Origin: Paraphysomonas bandaiensis
Taxonomy: Eukaryota > Chrysophyceae
Direction: 5' to 3'
Assembly: GCA_965644295.1 (NCBI GenBank)
Contig: CBFFRP010000288.1
Coordinates: forward strand, 372,001 to 436,000
Length of the DNA: 64,000 nucleotides
The notes beneath the pieces are model-generated. The model did no database searches, was not told where the DNA came from, and saw only the letters and a program-made list of their open reading frames with translations. The position numbers and the translations under genes are program-made. Below, piece by piece: positions 1 through 11,443 of this stretch (the first letter of the stretch is position 1; each line of letters begins with the position of its first letter).

Positions 1-1
1 G

Positions 2-1222
2 GATGATTCTGCTTATGAAACTGTGACTTTCACATTCGGTATAGAGGGAATTGACCGAGGATCATTCGACATATACAAGCCAGATGAAAATCGTGGTGAT
101 GCGAAATTTGATTCCAACTGGAATCTTGCACAGCCTGCGTGTCAGAGAGCCATGGTTCAGATGTGTGACGACATTGGAACGTTCGAATGTCGATCGGAGG
201 CTTGTAAACCAACCAAGAGAGTGGCCCGGGAAAATACCACAGAGTGCTTCATGAAAGATTTTCGTGTGTGGGCGCAGAGTGTTCATGGTGAATATACATA
301 TAATATGTCGGAAAGTCGCTTTTACTCGGCATTAATGGAATTTCGGGAAGAAGAAACTCAACGTTACAGTGTGTTTTCTGACTGGCAGGAAGCAATCGGG
401 TTCATTGGTGGCGAGCTAAAATTTGGAAGCGTAATATTCACTTCAACTATGGATAGCCGATCTTCTATGCAGCACAAACAAGAGGTAGTTCGTCGATTGG
501 ATGCACTGGTCAAGAAAGTGAAGAATTATGGTGAATGTAATGAATGCGACTGCAGCAGCCTCATGTATACCGGCGAGGGTGCATTCGTGTGGATGAGATC
601 TGAGGAAGGAATCGTGAAAGGGTTTTATCAAGGCTTGTCGATTGCTTTTCCGGTAGCATTCCTCGTGTTACTATGTGCTACTGGAAACATTATCATTGCG
701 ACGTACGCTATTATGACAGTTTTTTTCATTGTGTTTGGGGTTCTAGGATTTATCAATTATTCAATGAATTGGCATCTGGGTATTGCTGAAAGTATAGCTG
801 GCATCATCATTATCGGCTTTTCAGTTGATTATACGGTCCATTTGGGGCATATGTATAATGATGCTGAGCCGAATGGCTTTCATGATAGAAAAAGTAAATT
901 TGAAATGACCAGTCGTGTTTTGCTGCTAACTGTAATTGGTGGAGCAATCACCACAATTGGAGCGGGGGTATTTATGTTTCCCTGTCAATTAATATTCTTC
1001 AATAAAATGGCGGTCCTAATAGTAGCCACTATATTATTCAGCTGGGTGTACGCCCTGGGTTTCTTTATGTCGCTGCTGTATCTGGTTGGCCCGGAAGGTG
1101 CTACGGGGAGCATACCCGTTGCAGTTGCGAAGCTGCGGATATATTTTGATGAGAATCGCGGTATAGGAGAAGCGAAAATTAGCCCCTTCTCTTCTGACCA
1201 TGGACAGAAAAGTTCGTCGTAG
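2..1222 (+). CDS. Dispatched/Patched-like RND-family membrane protein, 3' part only
   Basis: The reading frame is open from the window edge, so the 5' end lies outside; a GTG at 23 is not a start. About 406 residues remain, ending in TAG. The first 200 residues look like an extracytosolic loop with Cys residues (CNECDCSS). They are followed by a bundle of membrane helices: roughly 203-248, 256-278 with the motif GFSVDYTVH, 302-322 and 330-360, numbering from the GTG. A GxxxDY/H motif in the middle helix is the proton-relay signature of RND transporters, and VDYTVHxxHxY is the Dispatched/Patched form. Such proteins move lipids or sterol-linked cargo across membranes. The short tail is polar (SSS end). 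No intron is seen in this part. Dispatched versus Patched-related cannot be settled without the N-terminal sterol-sensing half. Confidence 0.85.
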   Translation, partial: DDSAYETVTFTFGIEGIDRGSFDIYKPDENRGDAKFDSNWNLAQPACQRAMVQMCDDIGTFECRSEACKPTKRVARENTTECFMKDFRVWAQSVHGEYTYNMSESRFYSALMEFREEETQRYSVFSDWQEAIGFIGGELKFGSVIFTSTMDSRSSMQHKQEVVRRLDALVKKVKNYGECNECDCSSLMYTGEGAFVWMRSEEGIVKGFYQGLSIAFPVAFLVLLCATGNIIIATYAIMTVFFIVFGVLGFINYSMNWHLGIAESIAGIIIIGFSVDYTVHLGHMYNDAEPNGFHDRKSKFEMTSRVLLLTVIGGAITTIGAGVFMFPCQLIFFNKMAVLIVATILFSWVYALGFFMSLLYLVGPEGATGSIPVAVAKLRIYFDENRGIGEAKISPFSSDHGQKSSS

Positions 1223-4005
1223 AAATCCCCGTAGCCAAGTTTGCTTTACATACACTTATGATTGGATAGTATTGTGTATATATATCCTCTCTACGTAATA
1301 TGCACTCCACAGTGTGGTTTTTCTAGTCGAGTTACATGGGCTGCAATGTATGTACACGTTGCAGTGAAACCACAGTATTACAGTATAGTATAATCATAAC
1401 CTTAAATTCATTATTATCTTCCTAGTGGTATCGGCACATATACACGAGTTTTGTTTAGAGTCTCTCTTTCCATTTACTAGTAAACAAGTTCTCAATACAG
1501 TGGGCGATGGGCGACCATTCGAACAAATTTGGACTACTATACTCTTGGAGTGCCCTCCTACTATGCTTGTGTTACACCCCATTCCGACAGTGTGGCCATA
1601 GCGTAGACTCGCTGACACAGCACATATAACAACAAGATTTTACGCTGATGCTACGCTAGCTATCACTCACGTTCACCAACTTAACCCAATAGATCGCGCA
1701 CAGACTCTGTGAGCGCCACTGTACTGCTACATTCTTGTTCGCCTTCTCCAAGAATACGAGGGATTTCTCAAAACTATGCATGCATATGTATCAAATCGAG
1801 CATATTTAACGGGCACCTTCAATACGCCATCTAGGGAGGTGAGATGAGACAACATATATAGGTAGTGAATGTATTATTATGTGAATGTATTGGATGAATT
1901 ACCTCTTGTCACATAACTTGTCGTGTAAAAATCTAGCCAAAGAAATAAAAATTTCATTATCTACATTTATTAATTGATGGCTAGGTGAATACCATATCCC
2001 CAAGTCAACTAAGTCAACCTATCATTGATAACTGAAAATATGAACTGGATTTTCTAAACCTGACTAGGTTTCTACACATTTTTGGCGTGACTAGGAAATT
2101 ACACCAAGTTGACTAGAGGTCCAAAAGTAGACGTCATGTATATTTAATGTGATACTATATCCTAATTTTGTCTCCAAAAAGAAACTGTTTATCTCAGCTA
2201 TGTTATTGACTTCATGGCTATATGACGCAACTTTAGAGAAAGTACAAATAGGAATCACTTTTCAAAGCAAGTTATATAACACTCCAAGTTTCATTCTAAT
2301 GTCGGAGATCAGAATGTTGATATACCAGACATCTGCTGATTTTAGAGTCCTCCACGGATGCTTCACTTCAGTAGGCAGCCGAATTACCCGGATGCCTTTA
2401 AGGTGGGACCCATTCCCGGATGCTTGATTTTTGCAGGCATCCCAATACCCCAGATGCCTTTAAGGTGGATTGATGCCTCTTTATTCGTCAAAGTCAGACT
2501 TTGTTGAGGGATCAAAGTTTGGTGACGGATACGATGCACACAACATTCGAGTCAGTTGTAGGTTGTAGTAGCAAGCTAGCAAAGGTTAAGCCTGTTTACG
2601 TAGATGTGATACTAACGACAACAAGAAGCCTCACCATGTGATTACAATATACAAATTTCAATACCTCGCATTGCTATTCCTTTAGTGTTCTTCTGCCGTT
2701 ACGGTATACTTGTAATCAATTATTAAAATTTCGGAGTATGTGTTTTAGAGTTAGTGTAGTTAGTACATAAACTATTCTCTTATGTAGATACGATATATTT
2801 TAAACAGTAACCTACTTCCTCGAGTAGCAAGCAAACTACAAATAACTATGCATTCTAAATATGAGGTTTTGAACATAATGAGCGGGATACACAAGCTACA
2901 ATTTCAAAGTTTTGAGCACGGGACTTTTCAGATCCTTAAAACCTATGATTAAATATAACTATAGAGCGATAAATCTCAAGTACACATGGAGTATGACATT
3001 GCAAAAAAAGAAGCAACACACATTGTATTAGGACTGCACTATGTATTCATCAGACGCTGGTAGTTTTCGTCCCATTGCATTAAGGCTTCTTAAGTCATTA
3101 GCTGTAGTGAACACATCTTTCAGATTGGAATCATGTCGTTTCTTCGAGGTACTTGAAGAACACGAGAACACGATGTGGATTGTTAACGCGTGATAGACTG
3201 ATAGACATTAGTGCATATGTAACTACTCTGATGTAATTCAATTACATTGCTAATTATCAGAGACTCAGAGAATGAGATCTTGAGAGGACGACGAAGTGAT
3301 TTCACAAGCGATGAGTTGTGTATAGTGAGTTACATCGTCACTGTATGTGTATATGTATGTATATGAGTATAAGAGGTAGCTATACTACTCGGCTGTGACT
3401 CTCACGTATTGAGACTGCACTCTAATCTAGAGTATGTGATCCTGTGGTAATGATGTAAGTGGAACTTACAAGGTGAATTCATTATAGATATGTACACTTT
3501 GGGTACATGATAATGATATCCATGTATATGATGTGGGTGGATTGATGCATGAGCATATGATGATGGTTTGTATTGGTGTTGTGGTAAATATCAGTGTTTT
3601 TTGTGAGGTAAGAGTGATGGATGTAAAAACTGGTGGTGTTGTGTATGTGTGTGGTGGAAAAAATGGGGGCTCTATTCTCATAATGCCGGTTCACGCATCG
3701 GATCCAAAGGACCCGCCGATCTTCAATAAATGACAGCCCGAAGGCAGATCATTATCAACTTCCCGCTCAAGCGTGACCGACTTTATACGATCATCAAATA
3801 GAGATTGGGTGTCTATTTTGAATTGATAGACGTGGAGAAAATACTATACAAAGATTCTGTACAAGTATGATCTTGATTCAGTTAGTGCTATCATTGCTAT
3901 TTATATAGTTTATATTTTACCCAAAATATAAAATATGTATTTGACATCAAAATAAAATACATCACAGCTGAGCTTTTTTGTACATGTCAAAAAGAAAAAA
4001 ATATA
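1223..4005. other. AT-rich intergenic region without a recognisable gene
   Basis: About 2.8 kb between the Dispatched-like gene and tRNA-His. Apart from a degraded copy of the interspersed repeat near 2320-2510 I see no coding exon with splice signals, and the short open frames have AT-rich composition unlike the neighbouring genes. 3480-3700 is GT-rich on the + strand (TGTGGTGG runs) and generates spurious frames on both strands. Confidence 0.6.
2320..2510 (+). repeat. Degraded copy of the TTAGCAATAGGCGTT repeat family
   Basis: Contains GGATGCTTCACTTCAG, GGCAGCC, a second GGATGCTTGAT unit, TTTATTCGTCA and ends GACTTTGTTGAGGG. These are the same blocks in the same order as in the fuller copy at 34570-35045, with the middle part shortened. 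No terminal repeat is left at the 5' side. Confidence 0.65.
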
Positions 4006-4098
4006 TGCAGAATCTGGGAATCGAACCCAGGTTTACACGGACTTTCGCCACGTTGTAGGCTCCACAACGTGTTGTCCTAACCACTAGACGAATTCTGC
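4006..4098 (-). tRNA. tRNA-His (anticodon GTG) with a 21-nt intron
   Basis: Folded by hand on the minus strand. The acceptor stem GCAGAAT pairs with ATTCTGC and the discriminator is A. The D arm is GTCT-AGTGGTTA-GGAC. The anticodon stem ACACG pairs with CGTGT, loop TTGTGG..C with anticodon GTG. The T arm is CTGGG-TTCGATT-CCCAG. The intron (4041-4061) sits between positions 37 and 38, the standard eukaryotic site. It contains ACAACGT, complementary to the anticodon arm ACGTTGT, as expected for the bulge-helix-bulge substrate of the splicing endonuclease. A G precedes position 1 in the genome, as needed for the -1 G of tRNA-His if it is transcribed. Mature length is 72 nt plus CCA. Confidence 0.95.
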
Positions 4099-4833
4099 CA
4101 TACGGGCCAAAGCACCGCGCAGATTTCTTATTGGGGATTGATTTTTTACTATATATAAAGGAAATTTTATATATTCAAGTCCCCGTGCGTCACATACGAG
4201 TAGCAGAGACAGCCATATCCACAGTACGTAGATACTGTGTATGTAAAGATCATCATGCTCTCTTGCTATCTTAAGTATGGTATCTCTTCGCAATCATCAG
4301 ATTCTTTGTCTATATGATCCGATAGATTGACTGTTAAAGGCGATGAGGAGATACTATACATACATGCATACATACATATAGCAACACACGCATATATCAG
4401 CATCATCTAACAGTACATGAGTACATCGATTCTCAGTTAACAGAGAAACAGTTCATTAATAAAGATCTACAATACAATTGATAACTTGTTACAGTGTGAG
4501 TTGATTGAAACGATCCTGCTCATGTTAGTATGGGTTGCTATATGGTGATGGAGTCTCGAGCCAACTCTTTTCACCTCACTTGAATATCATCATATCAAAT
4601 ACTATTCTGTACTTCATATACATACGAGGGCTCATCCTCGTCATGGAAAGGAGCTAGATATCTTGTTCAATGTTTTACATGCCTTTTTTGATGTATATAG
4701 TGTCACTTTTGTAGAAATGTATGTGTATCGCACAATTTATTGTATAGTTCTGTTTTATTGCATCAATAAGTAGCGTACAAAACAATTAAATGTTGTCGTC
4801 CTTAAAAATTAATATATTTAAACCACGAAGGTA

Positions 4834-4973
4834 TCAAGTAGTCCAGCTATTCAGTGTCTTTGAATAGATTAGGTGATTTCGATTAATCCTCATATACACC
4901 TCAGCCGGGTAGTTGTCAAACTTCGGCACCTTACTGCCCTCTTTCGCCTTCTCGCCCGAAGCAACATCACTTG
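4834..4973 (-). pseudogene. Possible terminal exon of an unrecognised gene (or remnant)
   Basis: After an acceptor-like TTAG the minus strand reads about 46 codons rich in charged residues (GEKAKEGSKVP, then FDNYPAEVYMRINRN) to TGA. GC content is clearly above the flanks, which argues for present or past coding. Upstream at about 5060-5130 another coding-like piece (TYDKQLEKKNRY) is preceded by an in-frame TGA. I cannot link these into one clean transcript, so a decayed gene is as likely as a live one. Confidence 0.3.
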
Positions 4974-5437
4974 CTAACATGTTAGAAATGGATATTTTGC
5001 TTTGTTGCATACAATGTACTTTCAAGAAAGAATTGTAACGTTTATTCTAAACACTTCACATATCATTCATGTAGCATCTGATGAATATCTGTTCTTTTTT
5101 TCCAGCTGCTTATCATACGTTCACCAGTCAATCTCAAATTCATATATATCTTAAATAGCCATATATTGGTAACTGAATTTACTTCCGTTATAACTAAATT
5201 TAACTTTTTCAACTATGGCGTTTTCATCTGTAGCATACTATTAACTCACTTCAATTTCACAATATATATCATATTTTACAGGTGAATTCAACATTTACTA
5301 ATTCTTTTAACTATTTTTTTCAGTGAGGCGTTAATAAGACTTCCAATTTCTTACTTTTGTCTGTTATATAATGAAGTGTGCTGGCAGTCTAACCATCTGT
5401 TAATGAATGTTGATACTGTATACAAGTAGTGCATACA

Positions 5438-5824
5438 TTACATTTCGCCTACGAATTCAAATGAGAATGGGGCAGCTTTTTGTGACCAAGTCCGATGTAG
5501 CTCCACAGTATCCTCCATTTCATGGGCGTAACCTCACAATCTTAGAATGTGGGTAACGATGTCATCAGGGGCATCAGACAACCGACACTGCCATCGAACA
5601 TTATTGTAATTAGATTCTACGAGGTAATCCAAGCACTTGCCATTCATGTTCTTCTGGCCTAATGACACCAATGAATTCATCGTGAAGCCAACAGCTTTTC
5701 CTTGCAGACCTGATGCGCTAAATATGTGTTTCACATCAATACCCCCTGTGGAAACATTCAAGCTAATGATGTAGAGAGCCATAAATGTATTACACATACC
5801 TCGACAGTGATGTACGGCTTAAGA
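5438..5824 (-). pseudogene. Possible decayed gene: exon pair with an in-frame TGA
   Basis: Minus strand. A good intron (GAG|GTATGT .. TTCCACAG|GGGG) ends near 5750 and is followed by about 70 codons (starting GGIDVKHIF, containing CLDYLVESN and DAPDDIVTHILRL). A TGA follows at 5534-5536, then 31 more codons in the same frame (HEMEDTVELHRTW, AAPFSFEFVGEM) to TAA at 5438. The upstream exon phase also does not fit an ATG-started frame. Composition is coding-like on both sides of the TGA. The simplest reading is a pseudogene. A GTGAGG just at the TGA could instead be a splice donor. No family recognised. Confidence 0.3.
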
Positions 5825-6233
5825 TCCATCGTTATATACAAAGGAGCTATATAGATATGTTTCTAGATGTACATACACTGCGTTAAGTTGATATCTATAT
5901 ATGAATTAATTGTTAAGTTTGAATGTATGTTTCGATGCTATGCAAGCCATTAATAAGTATGTATTGTAGTGTGAGAAAGCATCTTAGACAGTCACACTGT
6001 GTAATCATGGATGTAAGAACGGCTAGGATTAACACTAATATTGACGAGGTTGAATAATATTTCCCAGTAGTGGCAGTAAGTTGTCCCGATTGAATCAGCA
6101 ATAGAACAACGCGCATACTGGAGTATTGCTGAAGGCAGTCGTTATCAGTACATAGCATTAACTGCATTAAAAGATAATATACAACTGAGTCTTGCTTATA
6201 CCTAATAGGGTAATGACAAAGGGTAATAATATA

Positions 6234-6730
6234 CAGTAGTGAATGTTTTTTACATTGGCTATTATAGGCGTTTAAGAGTCAGTGCTTATCTCTGATATCT
6301 TACAATTAAAAGCTACGAAAGATGCTTATGCGTCACTACAAGCGCCATGGTGCAACCACTTTCGCTCTATCAGTGAGCAAGCAGAATGTTGATAATAATA
6401 TGACCTAACATCTGCTGACTTCAGGATTTTTAAGTCCTGAAGGTGAACATCCCGGATGCTTGACTTCAGCAGGCAGCCAAATACCCCGAATGCTTGTTTA
6501 TTCGTCGGGGCCCAAAGACGTCTACACAAGTGACACTTATATTAGTGTCCCTTCTTGTTCCACGCAAACATTAGGCCGTGAGTGGGCAGAACATTATGTG
6601 CTGACTATATGTAGGCGGCTCACGTTAGTTTCCGGAGAAATCTCTCCGGTACTTTCCCCCCAGAACACCACGAAAAGGTGCGAGTCCGACTGTGTCGAAG
6701 GTAGTAATATACAGCAGATATGTCAATATT
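6234..6730 (+). repeat. Copy of the TTAGCAATAGGCGTT repeat family
   Basis: Begins with the terminal block CAGTAGTGAATG..ATTATAGGCGTTTAAGAGTCAG. It continues through the internal blocks shared with the 34.6 kb copy: GCGCCATGGTGCAACCACTTTCGC, GGATGCTTGACTTCAGCAGG, CGTCTACACAAGTGACACTTA, GAGTGGGCAGAA, CTCTCCGGTACTT, CACCACGAAAAGG. It ends near GACTGTGTCGAAGG. It carries no transposase-like frame, so it is non-autonomous. A short AGGCTTGCGTAACAATTAATTG just after it matches the end of the foldback element at 7708. Confidence 0.75.
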
Positions 6731-6998
6731 ATGCAGGCTTGCGTAACAATTAATTGGTGAGAGGTATCCAATAATAATATAATAATCGCGATTATTAATC
6801 ACCTTCAATTCTATTTCTGGCTTTGAAACTTTCTGAACTATAATCTATCTCATCCCAAAGATGCCATTATACACACAGAGACATCAATAATTATTGCATG
6901 GTGGCAATCATAACAACCTTAGCTCGGCTAATAAACAACCTCTCACAAACATTAGTAGTGCTGTACAAATCCTTCATGCAACGATATCGTGTTAGAAG

Positions 6999-7315
6999 TT
7001 AGGTGCGTGCTTTCTTGTGCTTTTGGTTGTCATTGAGTAAACGAATGGCCTCATCATCTCCTATAATCCTCCATCGCTTCATTGAATTCAGATTTGTCTG
7101 AACTCATGCTTATCATTTATGAAAAAGAAGATTCGTACCTTTTTTTTGACTTCTGCTTTCCCAAAATCTGCATTTAGTTCAACGTCTACGTCTGTGCTCA
7201 AGTAAAATTTCATCCCGGGGTACTGAGACAAATTAAATAATTAAATTGTACCTGCTGGACATATCAATCTGTTCCTCTCCGTAGATCAAGTATTGCAACA
7301 GTTTACCAACGATGT
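6999..7315 (-). pseudogene. 3' end of an unrecognised spliced gene, truncated by a repeat
   Basis: Two exons splice cleanly: 7139-7222 (28 codons; YPGMKFYL, DVDVELNADFGKAEVKKK) and 6999-7097 (32 codons and TAA; NLNSMKRWRIIGDDEAIRLL), joined at GTACGA..TTCAG in phase 0. Upstream, 7251-7315 reads a coding-like KLLQYLIYGEEQIDMSS. The only intron available between it and 7222 is 29 nt and gives a frameshift. The 5' side runs straight into a repeat copy at 7325. I infer a gene tail cut by the insertion, probably dead. The basic C-terminus suggests a small membrane or ER protein, but I do not recognise the family. Confidence 0.4.
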
Positions 7316-7324
7316 ATACTGATC

Positions 7325-7480
7325 CCCACAACAAAGTTGGAGTCGCAACTATTTGTGGTTTTTTGGGGGATAAGTACCGGAGAGATTTCTACAGGAGAGT
7401 AATGTTAGGTGCTTATATATAGTCAGCAGACATTGTGCTGCCCACTTTTAGCCGAATGCTTGTGTGGTACAAGGGACAAT
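7325..7480 (-). repeat. 3' fragment of the TTAGCAATAGGCGTT repeat family
   Basis: On the minus strand it matches the last 150 bp of the 34.6 kb copy: GTACCACACAAGCATTCGGC, a GTGGGCAG block, CTCTCCGGTACTTATCCCCC, AAAACCACAAA, then ACTTTGTTG. The 5' half is missing. It abuts the truncated exons at 6999-7315. Confidence 0.65.
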
Positions 7481-7707
7481 AAAAATACAAAAATCATTTT
7501 CTAATCAATTAATTTTATAGCCGATTCAATTAATCGTTAAGCAAGCTTGCCACGCACATCATGTTTGGAGCATTGTGTGTGTAATTTTTTATTGGAAAAT
7601 TTCAAGTAACTACAACAAATATATTTGCTATGATTCATCTGCAGTGTGTGAACATTCGGAGGACTCTTTCGTAGATAGGTTTATGAGTACTCTGATGATG
7701 TCCTCAT

Positions 7708-8461
7708 CAGGGCTGCGTAACAATTAATTGAATTGCAATTAAATTGCATAGAACATACGAAATAATTGCTCGCTGTAAGGTTGCAATTAAATTGCAATTA
7801 ATTGGCAATTATTAATTATATAGTATAAGAGCACATTATAATCTTAGAATTAGCTAAACATTAAGGACGATGGCCATTTATTGCCCTTATAATGGCTATT
7901 ACAATGGCTATTACAATATAGTGGGAAGGTTGACCTCTCATTATAATAACATTTTCTTTACATTAAGAAAGGTACTGTTTTTTTGAACGGTCGATTATGT
8001 GTCTTTCCTCTTGATTTTGAGCTACAAAACTTAGTTCAGCTCGATCCATGGTGTATATGTAATGCTCAATACCCCTCCAGTTGAAGATATATATCTATAT
8101 GTAGTGTGGCAATCATGTTCCTCTGATCCTGGATGCCTTACAAGACACTGCAGGTTTGAAGTTCACTATGAACTGGATGTGCCGCGGTGGTATGGACATG
8201 GATTATCAGGGCTTTTCACTGTTTTTTGCAGACGAAAACCTGGATATATAGAGTTTTAACCATGTATATATCATACTCTATCAATTATATCATCATACGG
8301 TTGAAGATGCTATACGTGTTTGAAGTGGGTAACTAAGTTAATTAGACAATAATAATTGGCACAATTAAATTGCAATTATAATTGCGCGAGCTATAACTAA
8401 TAATTGCAATTTAATTGCAAAAAAACATTTGCAATTAAATTGCAATTGTTACGCAGCCCTG
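7708..8461. mobile_element. Foldback (MITE-like) element with CAGGGCTGCGTAAC termini
   Basis: The left end CAGGGCTGCGTAACAATTAA is mirrored at the right end as TTGTTACGCAGCCCTG. Both arms continue inward into repeated ATTGCAATTAAATTGC blocks, so the ends can form a long hairpin. The centre (7860-8320) holds unrelated sequence with a 65-codon open frame at 8062-8259 that matches nothing I recognise. No transposase is visible. CCTCAT lies on the left flank and CCCTCAT near the right flank, a possible but imperfect target duplication. Confidence 0.6.
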
Positions 8462-8753
8462 GCCCTCATACGTTTGTGTTATGTCTCTAGGTATTTATCA
8501 GCTACTCAATCACCTACTGAGCCATTGTACGATGCAGGCAGGGTTTTATTTACCCATAGTGCTTTGACACTAAGAGCCAATCTCTCCGACTTTTACATGA
8601 AAGTTTTACTTTCGTTTTTTCTTACATCGTAAATTTCATACGCCACCTTACTCATACATAATCAATCCACTGCGTATACTGCCATGCAATACCTAGCAAC
8701 ATTAAAAAGGTACATACAGAACAGACTATAACGACCAGAACGATTTTGTCAAA

Positions 8754-10760
8754 TCAAAAATCATATAGATCATCATCGCCACCACGAGAGCTTCCACCTA
8801 CGGAAGCAGAGGCCTTCGCCTTTTGTGCACTTCCCGTCTTTGACGGTGCAACCGGACTCGGAGCCTCCTCAGCTCCACTGATCGGGTCATCCGCTGGCTG
8901 AATACTTTTTTGAAGTATCCACTTCCTAATCCTAGTCTTTAGATCATTCATCGGTGTCAGGTCAGCTTCTGACAAAGGAGCACCTATATTCAAAGTTTGG
9001 TTACTCAATAATAGACAATTATCTATGCATGACCTGTCAGAGGGCATATGTGGCCCTGCTTCTTCAACCACTCCTCGATTATACTTCTCTCAAACACATT
9101 TCCGTATACCGTCTTGACGGGTTCTGTCATCTGCCTCTGACAAAGCTCGCATACGAATTCTTTTGGCACATCCTTCGGCATGCTCAGCTCCCTCGCAGGA
9201 GTCTTCTTTTTACGTTTCTTCTTTCCCTCCGGGGAGACACTGCTGGGATTTTTCTGTGGGCTTCCACCACCTCCAGTTGACTGAAGCATTGGTAAATCTC
9301 CTAGTATTGGGCCACTGTGCAATAGTTGGGGAGAAGAAACCTCCGCGGCTTCCTCTTTACATGATCGAGTGGAAGGGGTTTTAGGGGCCTTACTGCGGGG
9401 AGGCTTCTGGGCACTGGAATAGGATCCATCCTCAAGATGGTGTGAGTCTTCACCAACCTCTTTATTTTCTTTCATATCTGCGTAGATAACATCAAGTCAA
9501 AAATACATACACTATAAGTAAGATAAAACATCAAAGGAGGCTGAGAAATACATCCTTAAAGCTCAACAGACTCAAGTACCTTTTCTCTCAGATGAAGAGT
9601 AAGTCAGTTCCTGGAGAACTGTCATCATATCAATAGTATCTTTATCATTTCGCGGGAGTGTTCCTTTACACCCCATGTCCGAGAGCATATCTCGAATAAT
9701 CTGCAGTCCCGCAAGATGAAACGGGAGTGCACCCGAATGAGTCCGAATAGAAGAGTCCGCGCCGGACAGAAGGAGTACTTTGACAGTCTCAATCCTATTG
9801 TAGAAGCATGCTTCATGCAAGGCTGTCCAACCGAGGATATTCCGAAGGTTCTTGTCCGCTCCTCGATCCAGCAGTTCCTGTCAGGGTGCATAGAGCAGTG
9901 TCAGAAGGTCACGACAAGTCAGTCAAATATCGCACCTGCACAATGCGAGAAAATCCACATCGAGCCGCTTCCGCTAGTGCCGCCTGAGCGGGTGTGCTGA
10001 CGAAAGGAGAAGAAGATGAGAGATCTTCTGGAGGAATATAGTCTGGCCGTGCACCATGCTGCAGCAACTTGGCAACGATGTTAACAAACCCACGATGACA
10101 GGCTTCCAGTAAAGGGGTATATCCGTACGAATTCGTGGTGTTTACATCCGCCCCAGCTTCTGATAGGCGATTAACCAGAGGTTCTACACCGTAGGCACAT
10201 GCCCTTAAGAAGCAGCATTATCAACACATCACACTGAAAGGAGGAATACATACATGTGGAGAGGCGTCCATCCCTTGTTGAAAGTACCGGGACCTGGAAT
10301 ATCATGCTCATAACACCATCGCAAAATATACTTGATATTTACCTATATTGGTCTTTGTGTCCAGATAACCACCACGCTTTACAGTTTCCTCAATGAGCTT
10401 CGTACCGGCTTGAACAGTAAGGAAACTCATACAACAAGCATGCAAAGGAGTCCATCCAGCATCATTTGGTTCAAGTGGAGTTTCAAGATAAATTTTATCA
10501 TTACCAACTTCAACATAAAACATATTATCAAGTACTTCAATATTTAATTGATCATCATGATCCTCATCATCTGTATCATATTCATTAGAAAATAATGAAA
10601 ATGGTGTAGCATTTTTTAATTTTGGTGCACGTTTTGAATGAAAATCATAAATTCTATACATTCCAGGGAAAGCAATAGCTGCTATAGCCCTTCCAACCAT
10701 GAGAGTAGCTGAGAGCATATCATCTACACTACCACTACTAGCTGATGAAGCAGCTCCCAT
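8754..10760 (-). CDS. Ankyrin-repeat U-box protein (probable E3 ubiquitin ligase)
   Basis: Six exons on the minus strand, all with GT/AG joins in phase: 10343-10760, 10254-10293, 9936-10203, 9580-9878, 9034-9477, 8754-8983; stop TGA. The start MGAASSASSG is the first ATG and gives a possible N-myristoylation site (MGAAxS). Ankyrin repeats run through exons 1-4, with repeated TPLHACC, TPLHMACAYG, GYTPLLEACHRG, WTALHEACFYN units. Exon 5 has a Lys/Ser/Pro-rich linker, then a U-box: PKEFVCELCQRQMTEPVKT, FERSIIEEWL, CPLTG|APLSEADLTPM, split by the last intron exactly where U-box genes read CPLTG-PL. The tail is Ser/Gly rich. A U-box recruits E2 enzymes without zinc; ankyrin repeats would choose substrates. 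It shares a divergent promoter with the flippase gene. Confidence 0.9.
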
Positions 10761-11443
10761 ACTTTATATATTGTATAATGTATGTATGTATATGGAGAGA
10801 GAGATATGTGTAATGATAAATGGATTGATAGAGTGAGAATGGTTACAGAGGTATGGAGATAATAGTTTCCTCTGATATATAGTTGAGTTTAAGTGTGGGG
10901 AGTAGAGCAGGTCTCTCTCTCTCTATATATATGTGCGTATGTATGTATATATGAGAGATAGCCGCATACTGCTGCATGAAGACACCATCTCTACAATATT
11001 TTCAGTTTCGTGGTAAAGGTTTGTACCACAGTACAATGTATATATACAACAGTATCTACGTACACAGGTCGGTAAGTACAAGTTACTATTAGTTGGATAT
11101 ATATGACCATATTAGCTGTAAGTATCGGCAACCTTTGTATATTTTTGTTCAGAGATGCCTCTAATATTGAGACAATAATTATCTGTATTCTAGCCGTAGT
11201 TGTATATCAGTAATGTAGAGAATTTTTGCTTCAATTTATTTACGCAAAATACGATGCTGACTGCCGATACTATGAGATCACACACTGTTCATATAGATAG
11301 AATGAGATCTCAATTATACATCTAATCACAATCCACACATCACACTAATCACCTTCAAAGATCCCTTGATCTCTTCATCATATCACAGAAGAACTTCACC
11401 CTTTCCTATCTATTAAACCATACATATATACATATAAACAGAT
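10761..11443. promoter_or_regulatory. Divergent intergenic region, U-box gene / P4-ATPase
   Basis: 683 bp between two start codons facing away from each other, with AT-rich and CT microsatellite stretches (CTCTCTCTCTCTATATATAT near 10913). A TACTGCTGCA motif at 10967-10976 resembles the TACTGCTGTA element seen in the other divergent spacers. No ORF of note. Confidence 0.45.
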
